Assembly: GCA_023428065.1 (NCBI GenBank)
Contig: JAEYZI010000079.1
Span: 12,416-76,415 of the forward strand
Direction: 5' to 3'
Length of the DNA: 64,000 bases
DNA from: Actinomycetes bacterium
Lineage (GTDB): Bacteria; Actinomycetota; Actinomycetes; Actinomycetales; Microbacteriaceae
Each line of letters starts with the position of its first letter. The first letter of the stretch is position 1. Both the position numbers and the translations under genes were made by a program. Shown piece after piece: positions 18,889-27,269 of this stretch. The notes beneath the pieces are model-generated. The model was not told the origin of the DNA, did not search any database, and saw only the letters and a list, made by a program, of their open reading frames with translations.

Positions 18889-20402
18889 CAGAACAGTCCT
18901 TCCGGTGCGGAGGGAAGGCCCGCCGCGACGATGTTGAGTTCGGCGACCTCGACCGCACCGAGCTCGGGCAGACGCTCGGCGAGGCCGAGGAAGCGCTCGA
19001 TCTCGGCGTCGGCGAGCACGCCGTCGGCGAGGGTGCGGAACTTGCGCACGTAGTCGGCGCGCGCGAAGGGCCGGGCACCGAGCGGGTGGGCGTCGGCCAC
19101 GGCGATCTCGTCGACGATCCGCCCGCCGTCGGCGAGCTCGATCTCGACGCGGCCGCCGAACGCCTTCTCGTCGGGGTCCTCCGAGTGGTAGCGGCGCGTC
19201 CACTCGGCGTCTTCGGCGGTGGTGACCTTGTGCCAGAGCGCGACGGTGTCGGGACGGCCCGCGCGCTCGGGGGCGTAGGAGGCGACGTGATCCCATGCGC
19301 CGTCCTGCAGGGCGACGGTGAAGATGTACGGGATCGAGTGGTCGAGCGTCTCACGGCTCGCGGTCGGGTCGTACTTCTGCGGGTCGCCCGAGCCCGAGCC
19401 GATCACGTAGTGGGTGTGGTGACTCGTGTGGAGCACGACGCGGCTCACAGCGTCGGGGTTCCGCAGCTCGGGGTGCTCGGTGCCGAGTCGGCGCGCGAGG
19501 TCGATCCACGCCTGCGCCTGGTACTCCGCCGAGTGCTCCTTCGTGTAGCTGTCGAGGATGGCGCGCTTGGGTTCGCCCCACTCGGGCAGCGGCACTTCGT
19601 AGCGTCCCTCGGGGCCGTCGAGGAGCCACGCGATGACGCCGTCCTCGCCCTCCCAGATCGGGGCGGGCGAGGTCTGACCCCGCATCGCACGGTCGATCGC
19701 CTCGACCGCCATCTTGCCCGCGAACGCGGGGGCGTGCGCCTTCCAGGTCGAGATCTGGCCCTTGCGCGACTGGCGCGTCGCGGTCGTCGTGTGGAGCGCC
19801 TGCCCGATCGCCTGGTAGATCACCTCGGCGTCGAGGCCGAGGAGCGTGCCGATGCCGGCGGCGGCCGACGGGCCGAGGTGGGCGACGTGGTCGATCTTGT
19901 GCTTGTGCAGGCTGATGGCGCGCACGAGGTCCATCTGCACCTCGTAGCCCGTCGCGATGCCGCGCACGAGGGCCGCGCCGTCCGCGCCCGCGTGCTGCGC
20001 GACCGCGAGGATCGGCGGGATGTTGTCGCCCGGGTGCGAGTACTCCGCGGCGAGAAAGGTGTCGTGATAGTCGAGCTCGCGCACGGCGACGCCGTTGGCC
20101 CACGCCGCCCACTCGGGCTGGTACGCGCCCGCGACGCCGAAGACGCGGGATCCCGCGTGACCGGGGCGCGCATCCGCCTGGGGTCGCGCCTGCGCCTGCC
20201 CGCGCGCGGCGACGACGGGCGCGCGGGAGAGCGACGCGACGGCGACCGCGGCGTTGTCGATGACGCGGTTGACGATCATCTCCGCGACCTCGGGCTCGAC
20301 GGCGACGGGGTCGACGGCGAGGCGCGCGATCTTCCAGGCGAGCTCGTCCTCGCGGGCGAGCCCTTCGTCGCTGCGATGGGTGCGGACGGTGTGGAGCTTC
20401 AT
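18888..20402 (-). CDS. prpD: 2-methylcitrate dehydratase (MmgE/PrpD family)
   Basis: 504-residue PrpD enzyme that dehydrates 2-methylcitrate to 2-methyl-cis-aconitate. Family features include the [17 protein letters not shown]-terminal region, [20 protein letters not shown] with the conserved D-x-D/H residues, and [16 protein letters not shown]. Placed between the regulator and prpB, 16 bp after the gntR stop. A second, more distant family member lies in the catabolic island at 37884. Confidence 0.93.
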   Translation of the reverse strand: MKLHTVRTHRSDEGLAREDELAWKIARLAVDPVAVEPEVAEMIVNRVIDNAAVAVASLSRAPVVAARGQAQARPQADARPGHAGSRVFGVAGAYQPEWAAWANGVAVRELDYHDTFLAAEYSHPGDNIPPILAVAQHAGADGAALVRGIATGYEVQMDLVRAISLHKHKIDHVAHLGPSAAAGIGTLLGLDAEVIYQAIGQALHTTTATRQSRKGQISTWKAHAPAFAGKMAVEAIDRAMRGQTSPAPIWEGEDGVIAWLLDGPEGRYEVPLPEWGEPKRAILDSYTKEHSAEYQAQAWIDLARRLGTEHPELRNPDAVSRVVLHTSHHTHYVIGSGSGDPQKYDPTASRETLDHSIPYIFTVALQDGAWDHVASYAPERAGRPDTVALWHKVTTAEDAEWTRRYHSEDPDEKAFGGRVEIELADGGRIVDEIAVADAHPLGARPFARADYVRKFRTLADGVLADAEIERFLGLAERLPELGAVEVAELNIVAAGLPSAPEGLF

Positions 20403-20418
20403 GTGCTCTCCTTGGTGC

Positions 20419-21060
20419 TCACGAGGCGGTCGCCTCGAGGATGTGGCGCAGACTCGCGTGCAGGTGCACGGCGATCGCGTGGCGGGCGAGGTCGGGGTCG
20501 CCGTCGCGGATGGCCTCCGCGATGAGGCGGTGCTCGGCGGCGGCGCGCTCGAGTCGTGCGGGGTGGTCCTGCGCGAGTCGGCGGATGCGCTGCAGGTGGG
20601 TGCGCACGCCGCGCAGGGCGCTCACGAACGCGGCGTTGCCGAGGGTCGCGTCGATGGCCTCATCGAAGCGCGCGACGAGTTCGTAGTAGGCGTCGAGCTC
20701 GTGGCGGCGCACGAGGTCGGCCGCCGCGTCGAACTCCGCGGCGAGCCCGCGGAACAGCTCGGCGTCGCGCCGCTCGGCGGCGAGCGCGGCGGCCGCCGTC
20801 TCGAGCGCCTCGCGCAGCTCGAAGAGCGCGCGGACGTCGGAGGTGTCGAGCGAGGAGACGACGAGCCCGCGACCGGATTGCGCCTCGACGAGGCCGTCGG
20901 CCGACAGGCGGGAGAGCGCCTCGCGCAGCGGCGTGCGCGACACACCCAGCCGGGCGGCCTGCTCGACCTCGCCGAGCACGGTGCCGGGAGGGAGGCGCCA
21001 CTGCAGGATCTCGTCCCGGAGCGCCTCGTATGCGCGGTCGCTTGCGCGTCCCCCGGACAT
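20419..21060 (-). CDS. GntR-family (FadR/FCD) regulator of the prp operon
   Basis: 213-residue regulator: N-terminal winged helix ([29 protein letters not shown]…PLREALSRL) and an all-helical FCD effector domain with metal-binding D/H residues ([40 protein letters not shown]). The ATG at 21060 is chosen because GGAG stands just upstream; an in-frame ATG at 21084 would start inside the operator. It is the first gene of the gntR-prpDBC operon. Two TGTATACA palindromes upstream are typical FadR-subfamily operators, so it probably represses itself and the prp genes until a methylcitrate-pathway acid or acyl-CoA is present (inference). Confidence 0.88.
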   Translation of the reverse strand: MSGGRASDRAYEALRDEILQWRLPPGTVLGEVEQAARLGVSRTPLREALSRLSADGLVEAQSGRGLVVSSLDTSDVRALFELREALETAAAALAAERRDAELFRGLAAEFDAAADLVRRHELDAYYELVARFDEAIDATLGNAAFVSALRGVRTHLQRIRRLAQDHPARLERAAAEHRLIAEAIRDGDPDLARHAIAVHLHASLRHILEATAS

Positions 21061-21071
21061 GCTCACGCTCT

Positions 21072-21087
21072 CCAATGTATACACTGG
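21072..21087 (-). promoter_or_regulatory. GntR operator CCAATGTATACACTGG
   Basis: A near-perfect 16-bp palindrome with core TGTATACA, 12 bp upstream of the gntR start. The core also supplies a TATACA -10-like hexamer for the prp operon, so binding would compete with RNA polymerase. Matches the FadR-subfamily T-G-T-N-N-A-C-A type of site. Confidence 0.7.
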
Positions 21088-21114
21088 ACCCTGGTTACGC
21101 TACGGAATAGCCCC

Positions 21115-21148
21115 AGAAGGCCCCACTTGTATACAAGCGGGGCCTTCT
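21115..21148. terminator. Terminator-like hairpin enclosing a GntR palindrome
   Basis: Inverted repeat AGAAGGCCCC … GGGGCCTTCT whose centre (21126-21137) is the perfect palindrome CTTGTATACAAG. The outer arms form the likely terminator of the F420/NADPH-reductase gene (stop at 21165, minus strand). The inner 12 bp repeat the TGTATACA core of the operator 39 bp away, so one element can serve as terminator and as distal operator. Confidence 0.65.
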
Positions 21149-21164
21149 GTGATTCGGAACCACG

Positions 21165-21734
21165 TCAGCCGACGAGCGTGAAGCCGGCGTTCCAGGCGAG
21201 CTTGTCGGCCACCGCGAGGGTGAGCTGCAGGAAGCCGATCGACTCGAGCTCGCGCGCGCGGGCGAGCGGGCCCGCGTCCTGACCGCGGAGGCCCGCGGCG
21301 CGCACGACCGCGAGGAGCGCATCCTTCGCGTCCTGGTCGTCGCCCGCGACGAGCACGGTCACGGGGTCGTCGCCGACGACACCCGCGGCGAGGGTCGCCG
21401 CGAAGTTGGTGTTGAACGCCTTGAGCACCCGCGCTCCGGGGAGCTTGTCGGCGATGACGGCCGCGGCCGAGGAGTCGGCGGGCACGACGAGACGGTCGAA
21501 GGTCGAGAAGTCGATGGGGTTGGTGATGTCGACGACGATCTTCCCCTCGAGCCGGTCGCCGAAGTTCGCGACGACGTCGTCGATCTCCGGGTAGGGCACG
21601 GCGAGCACGACGATGTCGCCCGTGAGTTCGCGGTCTCCGCGCGAGACGAGCTGCACCTCGGCTCCGCCCTTCGCGGCCATGCCGGCGAGCGCGCCGCCCA
21701 TGTTGCCCGTGCCGATGATGCTGATCGTGGTCAT
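21165..21734 (-). CDS. NADPH-dependent F420 reductase-like protein
   Basis: 189-residue F420_oxidored (PF03807) protein with an N-terminal Rossmann fold: IIGTGNMGGALA (residues 6-17) binds NADP, followed by SRGDREL at the end of strand 2. The C-terminal region carries VLKAFNTNFAATL. Family members such as Fno/NpdG transfer hydride between NADPH and F420, but short bacterial homologues are also annotated as general NADP reductases, so F420 use is not proven. Divergent from a MarR gene across 79 bp with two shared operator-like repeats, hence probably its target. Confidence 0.78.
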   Translation of the reverse strand: MTTISIIGTGNMGGALAGMAAKGGAEVQLVSRGDRELTGDIVVLAVPYPEIDDVVANFGDRLEGKIVVDITNPIDFSTFDRLVVPADSSAAAVIADKLPGARVLKAFNTNFAATLAAGVVGDDPVTVLVAGDDQDAKDALLAVVRAAGLRGQDAGPLARARELESIGFLQLTLAVADKLAWNAGFTLVG

Positions 21735-21753
21735 GACGAGATCCCTTCGATGG

Positions 21754-21765
21754 TTGTCGCGTCAA
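21754..21765. promoter_or_regulatory. MarR operator candidate 1 (TTGTCGCGTCAA)
   Basis: TTG-N-CGCG-N-CAA near-palindrome in the divergent region between the NADPH/F420-reductase-like gene and the MarR gene. A second copy of the TTG-N6-CAA layout lies 28 bp away with the same flank ATGGTTGTCGC. Confidence 0.5.
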
Positions 21766-21781
21766 CAATATCCCCATATGG

Positions 21782-21793
21782 TTGTCGCTGCAA
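21782..21793. promoter_or_regulatory. MarR operator candidate 2 (TTGTCGCTGCAA)
   Basis: Second copy of the TTG-N6-CAA element, 21 bp upstream of the marR start. The 28-bp centre-to-centre spacing is not an exact number of helical turns, which suggests two independent dimer sites, one per divergent promoter. Confidence 0.45.
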
Positions 21794-21813
21794 GCATTCG
21801 CTACAATCGCGCC

Positions 21814-22302
21814 ATGACCCGCCTCGTCCCCCGACTCGACCCCGAGGAGTCGGCGGCGTGGCTCGCGCTCGTGAGCCTCCTCGAACTGCTGCCCAGCGCC
21901 CTCGACTCCCAACTGCAGCGCGACTCCGGTCTCACCCACTTCGAGTTCGTCGTGCTCTCCCACCTCCGGTTCTCCCCCGACCGGACACAGCGCATGAGCG
22001 CGCTCGCGACGGGCACCAACGCGACGCTTCCGCGTCTCTCGCACGTCGTCAGCCGGCTCGAGAACCGCGGCCTCGTCGAACGGCTCCGCGCACCCGACGA
22101 CCGCCGTGCGACCGACGCACGGCTCACCGACGCCGGACGTCGCGAGCTCGTGCGCGCGACCCCCGGCCACATCGACTTCGTGCGCCGCATCGTGATCGAC
22201 TCGCTCGACCGCGAGCAGCTCGGGCAGCTCACGGCCATCGCCTCGGCGATCACGCGCACGCTCGACCCCGACGGCAGGTTCGCCGTGCTGCCCGCCGAGT
22301 GA
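21814..22302 (+). CDS. MarR-family transcriptional regulator
   Basis: 162-residue winged-helix regulator. The DNA-binding domain shows LTHFEFVVLSHLRFSPDRTQRMSALA, the recognition helix region TLPRLSHVVSRLENRGLVER, and the wing with APDDRRATDARLTDAGR. No cysteine is present in the sensing region, so a ligand-binding rather than a thiol-oxidation mechanism is likely. The ATG at 21814 gives a normal MarR length. It presumably controls itself and the divergent reductase gene. Confidence 0.88.
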   Translation: MTRLVPRLDPEESAAWLALVSLLELLPSALDSQLQRDSGLTHFEFVVLSHLRFSPDRTQRMSALATGTNATLPRLSHVVSRLENRGLVERLRAPDDRRATDARLTDAGRRELVRATPGHIDFVRRIVIDSLDREQLGQLTAIASAITRTLDPDGRFAVLPAE

Positions 22303-22337
22303 TCTGGCGCCCACCGAGCCGTCGCTAGGCTCGAACC

Positions 22338-24065
22338 ATGACCGAATCGGATGACGCCGTCGCGGCCGCCCGCAAGGCGCTCGAGGAGGCGCAGGCGGCG
22401 CTCGCCGCCGCCGAGGCGGCCGCCCAGGCCGCACCCGCCGAACCCGAACCCGTCGCATCCGCGGCAGCCGTGGGACCGCTCGACGAGACGGCCGTCGCCG
22501 CCGTCCGCGCCGGCTACGCGTTCGACGCACCCGCGCTCGAGATCGGCGCCCTCGTCAACGGGGCGGCGCGCGCCGATGTTCCCGTGCGCATCCCGCTGTC
22601 GATGGTGAACCGTCACGGGCTCGTCGCGGGCGCCACGGGAACCGGCAAGACCAAGACCCTCCAGGTGCTCGCCGAGCAGCTCAGCTCCGCGGGCGTGCCC
22701 GTCTTCGCCGCCGACATCAAGGGAGACCTGTCGGGCATCGCGTCGCCCGGCACCCCGAGCGAGAAGCTGCTCGCCCGCACGAAGGGGCTCGGCCAGGACT
22801 GGGTCGCCCACCCCTCCCCCACAGCGCTCTACGCGCTCGGGGGCGACGGCATCGGCGTGCCCATCCGCGCGAGCGTCGAGGGCTTCGGGGCGGTCATGCT
22901 GAGCAAGGTGCTCGGCCTCAACCAGACCCAGGAGTCGAGCCTCGGTCTCGTCTTCCACTACGCGAAGCAGCAGCAGCTCCCCCTCGTGACTCTCGACGAT
23001 CTGCGAGCCGTGCTCCAGCACCTCACGAGCGCCGAAGGCAAGGGCGAGCTCGAGAGCCTCGGCGGGCTCTCGAAGGCCACCGCGGGGGTCATCCTGCGCG
23101 AGCTCATCGCCTTCGCCGAGCAGGGGGCCGACGTGTTCTTCGGCCTCCCGCAGATCGACACCGCCGACTTCTTCCGCACCGAGCTCGGGCCGGACGGCGT
23201 CACGCGCGGCGTCGTGAGCCTCCTCGAGGTGCGCAGCCAGCTCGGACGCCCGGAGCTGTTCTCGACCTTCCTCATGTGGCTCCTCACACAGCTCTACGGC
23301 TCGCTTCCCGAGGTGGGCGACGTCGAGAAGCCGAAGCTCGTCTTCTTCTTCGACGAGGCGCACCTGCTGTTCCGCGACGCGAGCGACGACTTCCTCGCGA
23401 TCGTCACCCAGACCGTCCGCCTCATCCGCTCGCGCGGCGTCGGCATCTTCTTCGTGACGCAGACTCCCAAGGACGTTCCCGGCGACGTGCTCGCGCAGCT
23501 CGGCAGCCGCATCCAGCACCAGTTGCGCGCGCACACGCCCGACGACGCGAAGGCGCTCAAGTCGACGGTCTCGACCTACCCGACCTCGCCCTACGACCTC
23601 GGCGAGGTGCTCACGACGCTCGCGATCGGCGAGGCGATCGTGACCGTCATGAACGAGAAGGGCGCGCCGACCCCCGTCGCATGGACGCGGCTGCGGGCGC
23701 CCGAGGGATCCATGGACCCGACCCCGGATGCCGTGCTCCAAGCGGCCGTGGCCGCGTCGCCCCTCTCGGCGAAGTACGCCGCCACGAGCACCCAGGGGGC
23801 CGCGGCGATCCTCGCGTCGCGCACGACCGCCCCCGCCGCGACCGCGGGCACCGCGGCGGCCCCGGGCACCGCGGATGCGCCCCTCACCCCCGCGCAGCAG
23901 CGTCGGCAGGCGGAGGCCGAGGCTCGCGCCGAGCGCAAGGCGAAGGAGGCCGCCGAGCGCGAGGAGCGCGCGAAGCGTCGCCAGGCCGAGCGCATCCAGA
24001 AGGAGGTCGTCTCGGGCGGCATGAGAATCGCGCGCGACGTGCTCAAGAACCTCTTCAAGCGATGA
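22338..24065 (+). CDS. HerA-like ATPase (DUF853 family)
   Basis: 575-residue P-loop ATPase of the HerA/FtsK superfamily, DUF853. A 45-residue Ala/Glu-rich helical N-terminus precedes Walker A GATGTGKT (residues 98-105); Walker B is LVFFFDEAHLLF, and FFVTQTPKDVPGDVLAQLGSRIQHQLRA carries the sensor/arginine elements. The C-terminal 100 residues are highly charged and Ala/Glu/Arg-rich, probably coiled coil. Cellular role is unknown; archaeal HerA works with NurA nuclease in end resection, but no nuclease is near. It overlaps the following VanY gene by ATGA. Confidence 0.87.
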   Translation: MTESDDAVAAARKALEEAQAALAAAEAAAQAAPAEPEPVASAAAVGPLDETAVAAVRAGYAFDAPALEIGALVNGAARADVPVRIPLSMVNRHGLVAGATGTGKTKTLQVLAEQLSSAGVPVFAADIKGDLSGIASPGTPSEKLLARTKGLGQDWVAHPSPTALYALGGDGIGVPIRASVEGFGAVMLSKVLGLNQTQESSLGLVFHYAKQQQLPLVTLDDLRAVLQHLTSAEGKGELESLGGLSKATAGVILRELIAFAEQGADVFFGLPQIDTADFFRTELGPDGVTRGVVSLLEVRSQLGRPELFSTFLMWLLTQLYGSLPEVGDVEKPKLVFFFDEAHLLFRDASDDFLAIVTQTVRLIRSRGVGIFFVTQTPKDVPGDVLAQLGSRIQHQLRAHTPDDAKALKSTVSTYPTSPYDLGEVLTTLAIGEAIVTVMNEKGAPTPVAWTRLRAPEGSMDPTPDAVLQAAVAASPLSAKYAATSTQGAAAILASRTTAPAATAGTAAAPGTADAPLTPAQQRRQAEAEARAERKAKEAAEREERAKRRQAERIQKEVVSGGMRIARDVLKNLFKR

Positions 24066-25468
24066 CGACAGAGCCGGCACCCGAGACCGTCCCCGCGCAG
24101 CCCACGCCCGAGGAGGCGCCGCTGCGGCGGCCGCGCGACAACCGCACGCGCGCACGCCTGCGACTCACGAGGCGCGGGCGCATCCTCCTCATCGCGGCCG
24201 GCGCCGTCGTGATCGCCCTCGTCGCGAGCCTGCTCGTCGTGAACGTGCTCGGCGGCCGCTCGGCGGCGGACGAGCTCGCGGCGGCCCAGAAGGCGGCGAC
24301 CGAGGCCGATGCCGACCTCACCGCCGCCGCGGCCGACGCCGACGCGTCGCATGCGGCGCTCACGACCCTCATCACCGCCGCGGATGCCGGGCTCGCGATC
24401 ACGGGCGACGGACTCGACGAGGCGGCCCGTCCGTCGCTCGTCGATGAGAGGGACGCCGCCGAGCTCGTCGCGACCGCCCACAGCGAGCCCGGTGAGCTCG
24501 TCGACGTGCCCGAGGCCGCCGTCGACCCCGCCCTCGGCGACCGCGAGAACGCGGAGGCCTTCCGGGCCCGCGCCACCGCGCTCGAGGCGAACGCGGAATC
24601 CGAAGCCGCGCGGGCGAAGATCCTCGACGACGCCGCGGCCACCCTCGCCTCCGCCATGACCGCGTACCTGTCGAGCACCGCGGTCGTCGGCGCGGCACTC
24701 CTCGCGGACCGCGGCGACGCGGCCGACGACGCGAAGTCCGCGCTCCAGGCGCAGCTCGACGCTCTCGTCGGCGCCGAGCCCGAGGCGTTCGCAGAGACCC
24801 TCACCGCCTACCGTGCGGCCGTCGACCAGGTGATCGCCTCCTCGGATGCCGTGCGCAACCCCACCCCGGGAGGTTCCGGCGTGCGCATCACCGACCCCGC
24901 CTCGATCACGGCCGTCGTCAACAAGCGGCGCGGGCTCCCGGGCGACTACGTGCCGCCGGATCTCGTGATCCCCGCAGGCGTCCCCAACAACAACGGCCAA
25001 CCCGTGCGCCAGGTGATGGTCGCCGACCTGCAGGCCATGCAGGCCGCGATGGCCGCCGAGGGCATCGCGCTGCGCATCGGCAGCGCCTACCGCAGCTACG
25101 ACGACCAGCGCATCATCTACAACCGCTACGTCGCGAAGGACGGCGTCGCGGGCGCCGACACGTACTCGGCGCGACCCGGCAACTCCGAGCATCAGACGGG
25201 CCTCGCGGTCGACCTCGACGACGGCACCGGTTGCAACCTCAGCGAGTGCTTCAAGGACGCCCCCGGCGGACGCTGGCTCGCCGCGAACTCCTGGAAGTAC
25301 GGCTTCATCCTGCGCTACGGCGACGGCTGGACGCCGATCGTCGGCTACAAGTTCGAGCCGTGGCACTACCGCTACGTCGGCGTCGACGTCGCGAAGGACA
25401 TGCACGACAAGGGCATCAAGACGCTCGAGGAGTACTACGGTCTCCCCGCGGCACCCGACTACGGCTGA
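24062..25468 (+). CDS. Membrane-anchored D-Ala-D-Ala carboxypeptidase (VanY, peptidase M15B)
   Basis: 468-residue predicted membrane-anchored peptidase. A basic cytoplasmic stretch of about 40 residues (…RLRLTRRGR) is followed by one transmembrane helix (about 42-64) and an extracellular Ala-rich helical stalk (about 70-265). The M15 VanY domain (about 300-460) shows the zinc motifs SEHQTGLAVDLDD and EPWHYRYVG and the SAYRSYDDQRIIY signature. It should trim peptidoglycan stem peptides outside the membrane. The start overlaps the HerA-like gene stop (ATGA), so the two are expressed together; why is unclear. Confidence 0.88.
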   Translation: MTTEPAPETVPAQPTPEEAPLRRPRDNRTRARLRLTRRGRILLIAAGAVVIALVASLLVVNVLGGRSAADELAAAQKAATEADADLTAAAADADASHAALTTLITAADAGLAITGDGLDEAARPSLVDERDAAELVATAHSEPGELVDVPEAAVDPALGDRENAEAFRARATALEANAESEAARAKILDDAAATLASAMTAYLSSTAVVGAALLADRGDAADDAKSALQAQLDALVGAEPEAFAETLTAYRAAVDQVIASSDAVRNPTPGGSGVRITDPASITAVVNKRRGLPGDYVPPDLVIPAGVPNNNGQPVRQVMVADLQAMQAAMAAEGIALRIGSAYRSYDDQRIIYNRYVAKDGVAGADTYSARPGNSEHQTGLAVDLDDGTGCNLSECFKDAPGGRWLAANSWKYGFILRYGDGWTPIVGYKFEPWHYRYVGVDVAKDMHDKGIKTLEEYYGLPAAPDYG

Positions 25469-25485
25469 GCCGCTTCACCGCGCCG

Positions 25486-25522
25486 ACCGCAGACGCCCCG
25501 TGGTGGTCGGGGCGCCTGCGGT
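25486..25522 (+). terminator. Terminator of the HerA-vanY transcript
   Basis: Stem ACCGCAGaCGCCCCG (25486-25500) pairing with CGGGGCGcCTGCGGT (25508-25522), 14 of 15 pairs, loop TGGTGGT, 17 bp after the vanY stop. Confidence 0.75.
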
Positions 25523-25547
25523 GCGCGTCGAGGACGGATGCTGCGGG

Positions 25548-25590
25548 GCGTCCGGGCGGGGCCGGTCCTCGCTCGACCCTGCCCGGACGC
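25548..25590 (-). terminator. Terminator of the PDZ protease gene
   Basis: GCGTCCGGGC (25548-25557) and GCCCGGACGC (25581-25590) form a perfect 10-bp stem ending 3 bp beyond the protease stop codon on the minus strand. The 23-base loop is long, so strength is moderate. Confidence 0.55.
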
Positions 25591-25593
25591 CGG

Positions 25594-27114
25594 TCAGCCG
25601 AGCTGGAAGGTGTTCAGCAGCTGCGAGAGCACGGTGTCCTTCTCGTAGTCGGAGTTCAACTGGGCGATGAGCACGAGGGTGCCGCTCCCCCCGGAGTCCT
25701 GCGTCGCGAGCACGAGCTCGTAGGTGCCCGAGCAGTCGAACTCGTTGTAGACGCCGGCGTAGTAGCCGTCGTCGTAGTCCCCGCGGGAGGTGAGCACCGA
25801 GCACTGGGACGAGAAGTCGAAGGTCGCTAGCGCGTCGTCGGGCGAGAGGCTCGCCTCCGTCGCGACGAGCTGGGCGCCCGAGGTCGTGAACGACGACTGG
25901 AAGCCCGCGAGGTCGCTCGACGCCGCGACGCTGTACCAGGTGCGCCCGTCGCCCCCCGTGATGGTCGACCCGTCGACCTGGCCCCACTCGCGCGGAACGG
26001 CCATCGAGACGGTGCCCGTGTCGTCCGTGACGGTCGTGAAGCCGCCCGAGTTCGCGGTGCCGCCGTCGCCGCCCAGCACGCCCGTCTGCGTGACCTGGAG
26101 CTCCTTGCCGTTGACCTGGCCGCTCAGGATCGCATCCTGCGTCGGACGGTAGACGTCGACGTCGATCGTCGCGTCGACACCCTGCGTGTCGAGCACCTTG
26201 CAGTAGTCGGCGAGCGTGCCGTCGAGTCCGACGCTCACGCCGCCGAGCTTGTAGATGAGATCCCCCGGCTCGACGCCCGCGACGTCGGCCGGGCCGCCCG
26301 CCTCGACCGACTGCACCCACACGCCGGCGAGCGATCCGTCCTCCGATCGCCACGCCTTCGCGTTGATGCCGATCGACGCGACGCGCTCGCCCTTCGAGAG
26401 GGCCTCGAAGGCGTCGCGTGCGACGTCGCGGTGGATCGCGTAGTTGTAGTCGAGCGAGTCGTCGCCCGCGTAGTTGATGCCGACGACCGCGCCCTCGGGG
26501 TCGACGAGCGGTCCTCCCGAGTTGCCGCCGCGGATGCGGGCGTCGTGCTCGATCACGTGGCCGAGCGAGGCCCACTGGGTGTCGAAGGCGAAGTCGTTCT
26601 TGGAGACGATGCCGCGCGTGAGCGTGAACTCCTCGGCGGCGCCGAGGGGGTAGCCGGCCGAGTAGACGTCGAGTCCCGTCTTGATGTCGCCCTGGTGCCA
26701 GCCGAGGAACGGGAGTCCCGTGCCCTCGAGTTGCACGACGGCGAGGTCGAGGCACTCGGAGGCGCCGAGCACCTTGACGCCGACCTCCTTGTCGGGGTCG
26801 CCCCCGATGAAGCCGGAGAGGGTGCCCGCGCCGACGACGACGTGGTTGTTGGTCATCGCGAGGCCGTCGGGCGTCACGAGGAAGCCGGAGCCGATCCAGG
26901 CGACCTCGGACGAGCCGGTCGTTCCGGGATCGATGTAGGTGCCCTGACCCTTGAAGTAGACGGTCGCCGACTGCACGTCGTCGAAGTCGACGGGCTTCGC
27001 GGCGGGACCGCCGGTGGGCAGCAGGCCGCAGCCCGCGAGGGCAGCCGCGGACGCGGTGAGGATCGCGGCCGCGACGAGCGCGCGGCGCACGGGGATGTGG
27101 CGGTGCGAGGACAT
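25594..27114 (-). CDS. Secreted lipoprotein trypsin-like (HtrA-type) serine protease with PDZ domain
   Basis: 506-residue extracytoplasmic protease. Signal peptide with lipobox LAGC (Cys29) anchors it to the membrane. The chymotrypsin-fold domain (about 50-245) has the full triad: H91 in TNNHV, D123 in CLDLAV and S199 in RGGNSGGP. A PDZ domain follows (about 250-340, VEAGGPADVAGVEPGDLIYKLGG). The last 150 residues form a separate domain rich in Thr/Ser and Asp, with a single cysteine pair, which I do not recognise. It probably degrades or senses misfolded envelope proteins. Transcribed alone, convergent with vanY. Confidence 0.88.
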   Translation of the reverse strand: MSSHRHIPVRRALVAAAILTASAAALAGCGLLPTGGPAAKPVDFDDVQSATVYFKGQGTYIDPGTTGSSEVAWIGSGFLVTPDGLAMTNNHVVVGAGTLSGFIGGDPDKEVGVKVLGASECLDLAVVQLEGTGLPFLGWHQGDIKTGLDVYSAGYPLGAAEEFTLTRGIVSKNDFAFDTQWASLGHVIEHDARIRGGNSGGPLVDPEGAVVGINYAGDDSLDYNYAIHRDVARDAFEALSKGERVASIGINAKAWRSEDGSLAGVWVQSVEAGGPADVAGVEPGDLIYKLGGVSVGLDGTLADYCKVLDTQGVDATIDVDVYRPTQDAILSGQVNGKELQVTQTGVLGGDGGTANSGGFTTVTDDTGTVSMAVPREWGQVDGSTITGGDGRTWYSVAASSDLAGFQSSFTTSGAQLVATEASLSPDDALATFDFSSQCSVLTSRGDYDDGYYAGVYNEFDCSGTYELVLATQDSGGSGTLVLIAQLNSDYEKDTVLSQLLNTFQLG

Positions 27115-27178
27115 GTGAGGACTCCATCCGGGAAGGTGCGGACGGGCGAGGACCCGGCCGAGCCACCAGTGTGGAGCC

Positions 27179-27201
27179 GCCGGGGTCGCACCGACCCCGG
27201 C
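27179..27201 (-). terminator. Terminator of the TPP enzyme-kinase-aldehyde dehydrogenase operon
   Basis: Perfect 10-bp stem GCCGGGGTCG / CGACCCCGGC with loop CAC, about 70 bp downstream of the aldehyde dehydrogenase stop on the minus strand. Confidence 0.6.
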
Positions 27202-27269
27202 GACCGACCCCAGAAGGCAGAACTAGGGACGCGCGCGGCCGCGGGCCGGCGACGCGCCCCGAGGCCGCG

